From: Arenibacterium halophilum
GTDB taxonomy: Bacteria; Pseudomonadota; Alphaproteobacteria; Rhodobacterales; Rhodobacteraceae
DNA length: 64,000 nt
Reading direction: 5' to 3'
NCBI RefSeq assembly: GCF_005938225.1
Contig: NZ_VCPC01000001.1
Location: 372,001-436,000, forward strand
Position numbers and translations under genes: made by a program. The notes beneath the pieces are model-generated. The model made no database searches, was not told the origin of the DNA, and was given only the letters and a program-made list of their open reading frames with translations. Below are positions 33,315 to 41,480 of the stretch, in pieces; position 1 is the stretch's first letter; each line of letters starts with the position of its first letter.

Positions 33315-35644
33315 TGCGGATATACCTGCACATCGGGCCCGATCTGGCGGCCACCACGCGGCTGCAACAGGTGCTGGAGGCAAAGCGCGGGCAGTTGGCG
33401 CAGCAAGGCATCCTGTATCCGCGCAGCCCCGGCGGCGCCAACCACACCCGGCTGTTCATGGCAAGTTCGGACCCGGATCGCGTGGATTCGCTGCGCTTCA
33501 ACCGTGGGCTGGCCGCGCCCGAGGCGCAATCTGCGCTCTACCGCGAGACGATCTCGGACCTTACGCGAGAGGTGGTGGAATCCGGGGCCAAGGTACTGAT
33601 CCTGTCGGCCGCTCAACTTGGCACCGGGCTGTGCCATCGGGCCGAGCTGGAGCGGCTCCGCGATCTGCTGGGCCATTTTTCGCAGGACATCACCATTGTC
33701 TCGCATGTGGATGACCCGGCCCGCGCCTTTGCCCGCCACTATGCCGCGCAGGTCTTCGAAGGCCGCGCCGCCCTGCCCGACCGCGAGCTGGAACTGGCCC
33801 GCGCCCCCGACTGGTGGCAGGCCTGCCTCGAAGCCGGCCCTGCGCCCGCCCCCGGCAAAGGTGTCTTCCCCGAGGTGCAAGGCGCGCCCTTCTGGCTGGA
33901 TTATCACGCGCTGGTCGCGTTCTGGGAGGATGTGTTCGGACCCGGCACCATGCGGCTGCGCGCCTGTCCGCCCGATCTGTTCAGCGGATCTGACGCGCCC
34001 GAGGAACTGCGCGCCGCCTTCGACATTGCCGAGCCTATCGGCAAGGCCGATCCGGTTACCGCGCCCGATCAGCCCGCCGCCGCTTGGATCACCCGCGCGC
34101 GGCGATTGAACCACCTGCTGATGCAGATGCTGGCCTCTGGCAGATACGTGGTGCCGCGCCAGCTGTGGCGCGGGTTCATGACCGACATGCAGGTGGACGG
34201 CGCGCCGCTGGAGCCGGGCATGTTTTCCCCGCTCTCGGCCCGCTTTGCTGAACCGATGGCGCGGCTTACACTGAACCACCCCGGTCTGGCGACCCTGCAC
34301 GCGCCCGAACCGGCCCCCCTGGCCGAGGCCGACCCCACGCGCGGCTTCCGAGCCACGCAATACCTTCTGGCCTTCAAGTACCGCATTGACCGCGCCACCA
34401 TAGCCGCACGCCGTGCCCAGCGGGCCAAGCAGGCCAAGCCCGAGCCAAGGCCCAAGGGCCCCAGCCCTGAGGCGCGCGCCATCATGCCCCCGGCGGCCAT
34501 CGACAAGTACAATTTCCTCACCACCTCGCCCTTCCGCCCGCATGACCGGATCGGACAGGTCAACGAACGCGACCCCGGCGCGCCCTACGACACTGCCCCG
34601 CCGCGTACCCTGCCCGAGGGGTCCAGCGGCCGCGTGATCGTCGGCTGCATGAAGAACGAAGCGCCCTATATCGTGGAGTGGGTCGCCTATCACCGCGCCA
34701 TCGGGATCGAAAACTTCCTGATCTACACCAACGACTGCTCCGACGGCACGTCCGAAATTCTGGAGCGGCTGCAAGAGCTTGGCGTGCTTCAGCACCGGAG
34801 CAACGACGCGTGGAAAGGCAATTCGCCCCAGCAGCACGCGTTGAACAAGGCACTGAAGGAACCAGTGATCCGCACTGCCGAATGGATCATCCATATCGAC
34901 GTGGACGAATTCATCAACGTGCGCTGCGGCAATGGCACGCTGGACGATTTTCTGGCGCGCGTGCCGGATGCCACCAATGTCGCGATGACGTGGCGGCTGT
35001 TCGGGCATAACGGCGTAACCGATCTGGCCGACGACTTCGTGATCGACCAGTTCGACACCTGCGCCCCGAAATTCTGCCCCAAGCCGCATACGGCATGGGG
35101 GTTCAAGACGATGCTGCGCAACAACGGCGCCTATGCGAAACTCAGCTGCCACCGCCCGAACAAGCTCGACCCCGCGTTTCGCGAGCAGGTGCGCTGGGTC
35201 AACGGCTCGGGGCAGGACATGACAAAGGAAGCCGCCGAAAACGGCTGGCGCAATTCGACCAAGACGATCGGCTATGACCTGATCCAGCTGAACCACTATG
35301 CCTTGCGCTCGGCCGAGAGTTTCCTAGTGAAACGCCAGCGCGGACGGGCGCTGCATGTGGATCGCTCGATCGGATTGAACTATTGGATCCGGATGGACTG
35401 GGGCGATGTGCGCGATGTTACGATCAAGCGCAATGTGCCGCGTCTTCGGGCCGAGTATGACCGGCTGATGCAGGACGATACGCTGCGCGACCTGCACGAA
35501 ACCGGGCTGGCGTGGCACCGCGCCAAGGCGGCCGAGTTGCACGGGATGCCGGAATTCGAAGACTTGTACCAGCAGGCGCTGAAGGTGAAACTGAACGAAA
35601 CCGAGCGGGTGGCCTATGCGCTGGCGCTTGACATGGAAAGCTGA
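33314..35644 (+). CDS. Fusion of degenerate sulfotransferase-like domain and glycosyltransferase
   Basis: A 776-residue two-domain protein. The N-terminal ~310 residues begin MRIYLHIGPDLAATTRLQ, the place where relatives have HIGxxKTGTTxxQ. The P-loop lysine and glycine are lost, so PAPS binding is doubtful, although the rest follows the sulfotransferase-like pattern (VLILSAA, ITIVSHVDDPARAFARHY). A basic, proline-rich linker (about 355-400) leads to a family 2-type glycosyltransferase (about 438-760) with GCMKNEAPYIVEW, TNDCSDGTSEIL, DVDEF at 529-533 and NHYALRSAESFLVK. The first domain may have become a binding module. Confidence 0.78.
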   Translation: MRIYLHIGPDLAATTRLQQVLEAKRGQLAQQGILYPRSPGGANHTRLFMASSDPDRVDSLRFNRGLAAPEAQSALYRETISDLTREVVESGAKVLILSAAQLGTGLCHRAELERLRDLLGHFSQDITIVSHVDDPARAFARHYAAQVFEGRAALPDRELELARAPDWWQACLEAGPAPAPGKGVFPEVQGAPFWLDYHALVAFWEDVFGPGTMRLRACPPDLFSGSDAPEELRAAFDIAEPIGKADPVTAPDQPAAAWITRARRLNHLLMQMLASGRYVVPRQLWRGFMTDMQVDGAPLEPGMFSPLSARFAEPMARLTLNHPGLATLHAPEPAPLAEADPTRGFRATQYLLAFKYRIDRATIAARRAQRAKQAKPEPRPKGPSPEARAIMPPAAIDKYNFLTTSPFRPHDRIGQVNERDPGAPYDTAPPRTLPEGSSGRVIVGCMKNEAPYIVEWVAYHRAIGIENFLIYTNDCSDGTSEILERLQELGVLQHRSNDAWKGNSPQQHALNKALKEPVIRTAEWIIHIDVDEFINVRCGNGTLDDFLARVPDATNVAMTWRLFGHNGVTDLADDFVIDQFDTCAPKFCPKPHTAWGFKTMLRNNGAYAKLSCHRPNKLDPAFREQVRWVNGSGQDMTKEAAENGWRNSTKTIGYDLIQLNHYALRSAESFLVKRQRGRALHVDRSIGLNYWIRMDWGDVRDVTIKRNVPRLRAEYDRLMQDDTLRDLHETGLAWHRAKAAELHGMPEFEDLYQQALKVKLNETERVAYALALDMES

Positions 35645-35674
35645 TCCGCGCGGATTGGTGGCAGGGGTGACGAC

Positions 35675-36733
35675 GTGAACATTACGGCAATCCTGACGGT
35701 TCGGAACGAAGCGGCCTTTCTGCTGGAATGGGTGGCCCATCATCTGGCGGCCGGGGTCAAACACATCGTCGTCTATTCAAACGATTGTCAGGATGGCACC
35801 GATGCCATGCTGGACCGGATGCAGATGATGGGCTGGTTGACCCATGTGCGCAACGACGGCCCCTATGACCAGGCCGGCATCCAGTTCACCGCGCTGAAAC
35901 ACGCCACCACACTGGACGTGGTGACACAGGCCGACTGGTTGCTGCCGCTGGATGTGGACGAATTCGTGAACGTGCATGTGGGCGACAACACGCTGCCCGC
36001 GCTGATCGCCGCCCTGCCCGAGGCGACGGCGATCACCCTGACATGGCGGCTGTTCGGCAATGCCGATGTGGTCGATTACCGCGACCGGCGCGTCACGCAT
36101 ACCTTCACCCGCTGCGCCCCGGTGCACATGCACTGGCCCTGGCGCGCGGCGATGTTCAAGACGCTTTACCGCAACGATGGGACCTATTCGAAACTGGGCG
36201 TGCACCGCCCGCGCGGGCATGACAAATCGCGGCTGGATCAGGCGCGCTGGTTCGATGGCGAAGGCCGCGAGTTGGACCAGCAGTTCAAGGTGCGGCGCAT
36301 TTTTTCGAACTATGGCCGCTCGAACTACAAGCTCGCGCAGCTGAATCACTATCCATTGGGCGCGATGCAAAGTTTCGTGCTGAAATCCGACCGGGGGCGC
36401 GCGGTGCATTCCGACGATATGCTGGGCGCCGATTACTGGGTTGAACGCAACTTCAATACCGAGAATGACACATCGGTCAACGCGCTCGATCATGCCTCGG
36501 AGCCAGTCCGTCAGGCGCTTTTGGCCGATCCGGTGCTGGGCCCGCTGCACAAGGCGGCGGTGGATTGGAGACACGAGCGATTCACCCACCTGATGCAACG
36601 CGAACCGATGCGGGCGCTCTTCGCCAGGTTGTTGATGGCACCCGCCTCTCGCCCTATCAGTGTGCGCGCCGCCCGGGGGCTGACGCGTTACGCCATGATG
36701 GCTCAACAATCCCCAAGCGAAGCGGCGGAATAA
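35675..36733 (+). CDS. Family 2-type glycosyltransferase (Glyco_tranf_2_4)
   Basis: A 352-residue glycosyltransferase of the same family as the genes at 31618 and 33314. It has ITAILTVRNEAAFLLEW at the N-terminus, YSNDCQDGTDAMLDRM, DVDEF at 93-97, a GTYSKLGVHRPR segment and NHYPLGAMQSFVLK. The start is a GTG after AGGGGTGAC. Its C-terminal ~80 residues are unlike the other two. Three paralogues in one cluster suggest stepwise assembly of one glycan or tailoring of several acceptors. Confidence 0.82.
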   Translation: MNITAILTVRNEAAFLLEWVAHHLAAGVKHIVVYSNDCQDGTDAMLDRMQMMGWLTHVRNDGPYDQAGIQFTALKHATTLDVVTQADWLLPLDVDEFVNVHVGDNTLPALIAALPEATAITLTWRLFGNADVVDYRDRRVTHTFTRCAPVHMHWPWRAAMFKTLYRNDGTYSKLGVHRPRGHDKSRLDQARWFDGEGRELDQQFKVRRIFSNYGRSNYKLAQLNHYPLGAMQSFVLKSDRGRAVHSDDMLGADYWVERNFNTENDTSVNALDHASEPVRQALLADPVLGPLHKAAVDWRHERFTHLMQREPMRALFARLLMAPASRPISVRAARGLTRYAMMAQQSPSEAAE

Positions 36734-36817
36734 CCCCCCCTCTGGAAACAGTCCCAGCAAGCTCTGGCAATGGGATGCGTCCGGCACTAGATTTCCGCCC
36801 GTATCAGGAGTGGGGCG

Positions 36818-37771
36818 ATGCAGGATCTAACCGACAAGGTCGATGTGCCTTTGACAGGGCTGGATATGGCCCAATGGAAGGACCGACTGACCGGGCTTGC
36901 CCAAGAGCTGGGCGAATTCCGCAGCCTTGGCCCGCGCCACTTTTCCACGCTGATCCGCCGGAGCGACACGCTGCTGGTCACCTTTGAGACGGTTCAGGGC
37001 ATCCGCGCGCTGTCGGAAACCGCTACGCCTTTCGGGTTTGAAATGGTGTCGTCGCACGGCTGGTCGCATCTGTGCCTGATCTCCAATGGCGACACATGGT
37101 TCCGCGCGGCGCAAGTGTATGACTATTTCGACGAGCTGATCGACGACGGGCTGTTTGACGCCTTCGAGCAGGTCGTTTTCTATGGCGCGGGTCCCTGCGG
37201 CTATGCGGCGGCCGCCTACTCTGTCGCGGCCCCGGGGGCGACGGTTGTAGCGGTGCAGCCTCAGGCCACGCTGGATCCGGATATGGCAGGCTGGGATCCC
37301 CGGTTCTCCGAATTGCGCCGACTATGCTTCACCGACCGTTACGGCTATGCGCCCGATATGCTGGATGCCGCCGAACGCGCCTTCATCCTGTATGACCCGC
37401 GGCAGGAATTCGATGCGATGCACGCCGCGCTTTACGCCCGCCCCAATGTCACGCGCCTGCGCATGCCGCACATGGGCGCGGCGCTGCAAACCCAGCTTAT
37501 CGAGATGGATATCCTGTATCCGATCCTGGACCTTGCCGGTCAGGACCGCCTGACATCTGCCAGTTTCTACCGCCTCTACCGCGCGCGGCGCGACAACCCC
37601 TCCTATCTGCGCTCGCTCATGGGATGGCTTGATGGCGAAGATCGCGCCTATCTGAACATGATGCTGTGTTCCAATGTCAGCGCGCGGCTGAACGCGCCGA
37701 AATTCCGCCGCAGGCTGGATGCACTAAGGCGCGAATTGGGCATGGAAGAACCGCGCGCCTCGGCCGGATAA
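36818..37771 (+). CDS. Unrecognised cytosolic protein of the glycosyltransferase cluster
   Basis: A 317-residue soluble protein without signal peptide or membrane segment. The central stretch VVFYGAGPCGYAAAAYS, then ATVVAVQPQATLDPD, has the strand-turn-helix look of an alpha/beta-hydrolase nucleophile elbow (YGxSxGGY). Glycine stands where the serine nucleophile would be, so hydrolase activity is doubtful. A late PHMGAALQTQLIEMDIL stretch could carry the matching histidine. Its position 84 bases after the third glycosyltransferase suggests a role with that cluster. Related roseobacter proteins are sometimes labelled PAPS reductase; I see no such motif. Confidence 0.6.
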   Translation: MQDLTDKVDVPLTGLDMAQWKDRLTGLAQELGEFRSLGPRHFSTLIRRSDTLLVTFETVQGIRALSETATPFGFEMVSSHGWSHLCLISNGDTWFRAAQVYDYFDELIDDGLFDAFEQVVFYGAGPCGYAAAAYSVAAPGATVVAVQPQATLDPDMAGWDPRFSELRRLCFTDRYGYAPDMLDAAERAFILYDPRQEFDAMHAALYARPNVTRLRMPHMGAALQTQLIEMDILYPILDLAGQDRLTSASFYRLYRARRDNPSYLRSLMGWLDGEDRAYLNMMLCSNVSARLNAPKFRRRLDALRRELGMEEPRASAG

Positions 37772-37810
37772 CGCTGGCCTGATCAGCGGCGCTATGCTAG
37801 CGCAGCCACC

Positions 37811-38860
37811 ATGAGCCAGAGCCTGACGATCCGCCGCCCCGACGATTGGCACCTGCACCTGCGCGATGGCGCAATGCTGCGTGCCGTCCTGCCCGAAACC
37901 GCCCGCGATTTCGCCCGCGCGATCGTCATGCCCAACCTCGTCCCGCCCGTGGTGACTGGCGCGCAGGCCTCCGCCTATCGCGACCGCATTCTGGCCGCCC
38001 TGCCCGACGGCATGGCTTTCGAACCGCTGATGACGCTGTATCTGACCGAGGACACCGACCCCGAGGATGTGGCCGCCGCCCATGCCAGCGGTCTGGTCAA
38101 GGCGGTGAAGCTTTACCCGGCCGGGGCCACCACGAATTCCGCCAGCGGCGTGACGAACTTTGACAACGTGCGCGGCGTGCTGGAGCGGATGGCTGAAATC
38201 GGGCTGCCAATGTGCGTGCACGGCGAAGTCACCGACCCCGAGATCGACATTTTCGACCGCGAAGCCGTGTTCATCGACCGCGTGCTGGATCCGATCCGCC
38301 GCGCGACACCGGGCCTGCGCGTGGTGATGGAACATATCACCACCTCGAATGCGGTGGACTATGCCCGCGCCCAAGGCGACGACCTTGGCGCGACGATCAC
38401 CACGCATCACCTTGTAATCAACCGCAACCACATCCTCGCCGGAGGGATTCGGCCGCATTATTACTGCCTGCCCGTGGCCAAGCGCGAATCGCACCGTCTG
38501 GCGCTGCGGGCGGCGGCCACCAGCGGCGAAGCCCGGTTTTTTCTGGGCACCGACAGCGCCCCTCATACCGACGCGAACAAGCTGCTGCCCTGTGGCTGTG
38601 CGGGCTGCTTTACCGCGACGAACACGATGTCAATCCTCGCCCATGTTTTCGAAGAAGAAAGCGCGCTGGACCGGCTCGAATCCTTCACCTCCCTGAACGG
38701 CCCGGCCTTCTATCGCCTTGATCCGAATGAGGAAACAATCACCCTGACACGGGAAGATCGTCCTATAGCGTTCCCGGACCACATCGACACGGGTGACGGA
38801 AAAGTAACAGTTTTCGATCCCGGATTCCCGCTTTCGTGGAAAACGTCCCACAGGGCTTGA
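37811..38860 (+). CDS. pyrC: Dihydroorotase (class II)
   Basis: A 349-residue zinc amidohydrolase that closes carbamoyl aspartate to dihydroorotate in pyrimidine synthesis. Metal ligands His14 and His16 (WHLHLRDG), the carboxylated Lys100 ([10 protein letters not shown]), [18 protein letters not shown] and the metal-binding TDSAPH near 255 are all present. The length matches E. coli PyrC (348). The start codon lies only about 40 bases after the previous stop. pyrE follows about 1.7 kb downstream with an RTX gene in between. Confidence 0.94.
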   Translation: MSQSLTIRRPDDWHLHLRDGAMLRAVLPETARDFARAIVMPNLVPPVVTGAQASAYRDRILAALPDGMAFEPLMTLYLTEDTDPEDVAAAHASGLVKAVKLYPAGATTNSASGVTNFDNVRGVLERMAEIGLPMCVHGEVTDPEIDIFDREAVFIDRVLDPIRRATPGLRVVMEHITTSNAVDYARAQGDDLGATITTHHLVINRNHILAGGIRPHYYCLPVAKRESHRLALRAAATSGEARFFLGTDSAPHTDANKLLPCGCAGCFTATNTMSILAHVFEEESALDRLESFTSLNGPAFYRLDPNEETITLTREDRPIAFPDHIDTGDGKVTVFDPGFPLSWKTSHRA

Positions 38861-39019
38861 TCGCGATTTGGTGATCGGTACAACCAGTCTCTGTCAGGTC
38901 ATCTGACCGGCACCAGCGGGTCGCGTATTCGCCAGATTTTAACCTAGGGCTGGCACCTCGCCTCGCGGGTCGCCCCGCGTATGGATGGCCCAGACGGGGG
39001 CAAAGCACAGGACGGAATT

Positions 39020-40366
39020 ATGACAACAATTAATCTTACAGGCGTGCGGGTCAGTTTCCAGGACTTCGTCACCGTAGATGCACGCCAAGGTCTCGCGCAG
39101 ATCATTGTCGGGTCGGAGAACGACACTTTCTCTTACTCAATCGTCGGCTACGACGACGGTGTTCCGGTTGCCGAAATTTCGGACACGGTTGTGCAGGCCG
39201 TGTTTGACGGCGTGTCGGATTATTATGCGCCCGAGAACATGGTAGCCTATATGGTCGAGGTGAACTGGGGCGCCAACAACATCTCAACCGTTCTGGGCGT
39301 GCGCTGGGAAACCGGTCCGAACACCGACACGGAATACTATTTCGTCCTGGATGGTGCCGATTTCCCGACGATCGACACAGCGTCAGATTGGGATGACTTT
39401 GATCTTCTGATCAACAGCATCAGCGCACCGACCGGACCATACGCTCCGGGCCAGCAGATCGCCTGGACCGACTTCAACAGCGCGACCACAACCGAAGACG
39501 ACGAATTCTACGGCACGCCCGAGCGCGACATTTTCGCAGGCGGGATCGGCGATGACTACTTCATCAGTTCGGCGGGCAATGATGTGTACCGCGGGCAGGC
39601 CGGGATCGACCAGGTGACCTTTCTCGGCGACCCGACCGGCGTCTATGCCAACCTCAACACCGGCCGCGCCACCGATGGCTGGGGCAACCGGGACAAATTG
39701 TTCAGCATCGAGATGCTGCGCGGGTCCATGCACGACGATCGTTTTGTCGGGTCGGATGGCAACGATATAATGCGCGGGCTCGCTGGCAACGACTTTATGA
39801 ATGCCGGGAACGGCCGCCAGGACACCGTGCGCTATGATCGTGACACCCGCTTTGGCGGCAACGACGGCGTAACCGTTCGACTGGATCGGGAATTCGCAAT
39901 TGATGGCTTCGGCGACCGTGACATCCTGAAGGGCTTTGAAAATGCCATGGGGTCCGATTTCAATGATCGGATCTATGGCGACAACGGCAACAACCGGTTG
40001 ATCGGCCTCGACGGCGCGGACAAGTTGTTTGGTCTGAACGGCCGAGACACGCTTGAAGGCGGCGCAGGGCGTGATGTTCTGGACGGCGGCAACGGCGACG
40101 ATCTGCTGATCGGCGGCGCACAAGCCGACAAATTTGTTTTCTCGGGCAGGTTCGGAAATGACACAATCGCCGACTTCCAGATCAGCGGAAAAGCCGAGAA
40201 GATCGATCTGTCGGGCGTGATCCGCATCAAATCGTTCCGCGATCTAAAAAACAATCACCTGTCCGAGGTGGATGGCGACGCGGTGATTTCCGACAACAAC
40301 GGCAATACCATCACGCTTGATGGCGTTGCCATGGACGACCTGCGCGTCAACGACTTCCTGTTCTAA
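39020..40366 (+). CDS. RTX-type calcium-binding protein with unique N-terminal domain
   Basis: A 448-residue exported-type protein. The first ~165 residues are a non-repeat domain without a classical signal peptide ([20 protein letters not shown]). The rest is rich in Ca2+-binding nonapeptide repeats in two blocks (about 165-265 and 320-390, for example [19 protein letters not shown] and [17 protein letters not shown]). It ends in a short hydrophobic NDFLF tail like the other RTX protein in the window, which fits type I secretion. The start is supported by GGACGG before ATG. It is inserted between pyrC and pyrE. Confidence 0.82.
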   Translation: MTTINLTGVRVSFQDFVTVDARQGLAQIIVGSENDTFSYSIVGYDDGVPVAEISDTVVQAVFDGVSDYYAPENMVAYMVEVNWGANNISTVLGVRWETGPNTDTEYYFVLDGADFPTIDTASDWDDFDLLINSISAPTGPYAPGQQIAWTDFNSATTTEDDEFYGTPERDIFAGGIGDDYFISSAGNDVYRGQAGIDQVTFLGDPTGVYANLNTGRATDGWGNRDKLFSIEMLRGSMHDDRFVGSDGNDIMRGLAGNDFMNAGNGRQDTVRYDRDTRFGGNDGVTVRLDREFAIDGFGDRDILKGFENAMGSDFNDRIYGDNGNNRLIGLDGADKLFGLNGRDTLEGGAGRDVLDGGNGDDLLIGGAQADKFVFSGRFGNDTIADFQISGKAEKIDLSGVIRIKSFRDLKNNHLSEVDGDAVISDNNGNTITLDGVAMDDLRVNDFLF

Positions 40367-40421
40367 GTTCCTGCTCGCACTTGGGACAGTGGCCAGGGGT
40401 ACGGACCCGGCCTGCCCCCGC

Positions 40422-40536
40422 CCCGATCTGCCAATCGGGGCGGGATTTCTATTAAAGGAGGCCCGATCTGCCAAACGAGGCGGTTTTTCTATTAGGGGGC
40501 CCGATCTGCCAATTTCGGTAGGCTTTCCTTTTCGGG
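40422..40536 (+). repeat. Three-copy ~39-bp tandem repeat upstream of pyrE
   Basis: CCCGATCTGCCAA recurs at 40422, 40462 and 40500 (spacing 40 and 38), each followed by a G-rich stretch and, in copies 1 and 2, TTTCTATTA. Copy 1 can fold as CCCCGAT-loop-ATCGGGG, and copy 3 as CCGA/TCGG. The array ends ~55 bases before the pyrE start. It is too short and GC-varied for a CRISPR. It might act as a leader or attenuator for pyrE or be a simple local duplication. Confidence 0.7.
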
Positions 40537-40589
40537 CCCGCTGCCTTATGCCACCCCGCAATCCGCCCCCAGAACAGGACAGTTCCCCG

Positions 40590-41270
40590 ATGATTCCCTC
40601 CTCCTTCCCCGACGCCAAGGAAATCTCGCGACTGTCGGCCCGGATGCTGCTGGAGATCGGAGCGGTGCATCTGAACGCGGACGAACCGTTCACGCTGGCC
40701 TCGGGGCTGCCCAGCCCGACCTATATCGACTGCCGCAAGCTGATCTCTTACCCGCGTATCCGCTCGACCCTGATGGATTTCCTGGCGGTCACCGTGATGC
40801 GTAACGCCGGGTTCGAGGCGTTTGACAACATCGCCGGTGGGGAAACCGCGGGCATCCCCTTTGCCGCTCTTATGGCCGAACGCATGGCTCTGCCCATGAC
40901 CTATGTCCGTAAGAAGCCGAAGGGCTATGGCCGCAACGCGCGAATCGAAGGCGTGATGGGCGAAGGCGACAGGGTTCTGCTGGTCGAGGATCTGACGACC
41001 GATGGCGGCAGCAAGCTGAGCTTTGTCGACGCCATCCGCGACACCGGCGCCACCTGCGCACATACGGCCGTGATCTTTTACTACGGCATTTTTCCCGAGA
41101 CGATCAAAACGCTGGGTGATCATGGCGTTGCACTGCACCATCTGTGTACGTGGTGGGACGTGCTCGAAGAAGCCCGCGAGAGCGGTGCCTTCAGCGCCGA
41201 CACCCTGTCGGAAGTGGAAAGCTTCCTGCGCGCGCCGCGTGCATGGCAAGAGGCACGTCAGCCTGGCTGA
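40590..41270 (+). CDS. pyrE: Orotate phosphoribosyltransferase
   Basis: A 226-residue type I phosphoribosyltransferase that joins orotate to PRPP to make OMP. The PRPP-binding motif [14 protein letters not shown] is near residues 130-143. [18 protein letters not shown] and the flexible-loop [10 protein letters not shown] also fit PyrE of the alphaproteobacterial type. The chosen ATG (MIPSSFPD) follows AGGACAG; the reading frame is open upstream through the tandem repeat but has no conserved sequence there. Together with pyrC it covers two steps of UMP synthesis. Confidence 0.92.
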   Translation: MIPSSFPDAKEISRLSARMLLEIGAVHLNADEPFTLASGLPSPTYIDCRKLISYPRIRSTLMDFLAVTVMRNAGFEAFDNIAGGETAGIPFAALMAERMALPMTYVRKKPKGYGRNARIEGVMGEGDRVLLVEDLTTDGGSKLSFVDAIRDTGATCAHTAVIFYYGIFPETIKTLGDHGVALHHLCTWWDVLEEARESGAFSADTLSEVESFLRAPRAWQEARQPG

Positions 41271-41369
41271 CCTTGTCCCAAATGGCGGAATGTGGCCGGT
41301 CAACACCTCACATTACGCCACATATCGGCATACAAGAGGGCAAATCGCCCATATGTTGCGCCGCAACTG

Positions 41370-41398
41370 TTAAGTAAGATTAATCCACAGCTTATACA
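41370..41398 (+). promoter_or_regulatory. Candidate dnaB promoter
   Basis: TTAAGT (41370-41375) and TATACA (41393-41398) are spaced by 17 bases in the most AT-rich part of the gap upstream of dnaB. A dyad GTTGCG-C-CGCAAC (41355-41367) precedes it, and a DnaA-box-like TAATCCACA (one mismatch) falls inside the spacer. Each match is weak by itself. Confidence 0.3.
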
Positions 41399-41480
41399 GT
41401 TTGCCTGACACCGGTGGTTTTTGGTAGGTATTCCGAACCAAAGACGAGATCGCGCAGACGCGACAGCGCAGAGGGTCGAG

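Noticed and set aside
33200-35296. A long minus-strand open frame (about 698 codons) opposite the fusion glycosyltransferase
   Set aside because: It is a shadow of the real gene: no domain is recognisable, and the plus-strand frame has clear motifs throughout.
38897-38908. Short dyad GGTCA-TC-TGACC downstream of pyrC
   Set aside because: Arms of five bases in a GC-rich spacer are expected by chance, and there is no T-run or promoter nearby.
40422-40536. CRISPR-like appearance of the pyrE tandem repeat
   Set aside because: Only three units, imperfect, with no unique spacers of constant length and no cas genes.
41370-41383. TTAA-N6-TTAA resembling a CtrA site before dnaB
   Set aside because: The CtrA consensus needs seven bases between the half-sites; six puts them out of register.
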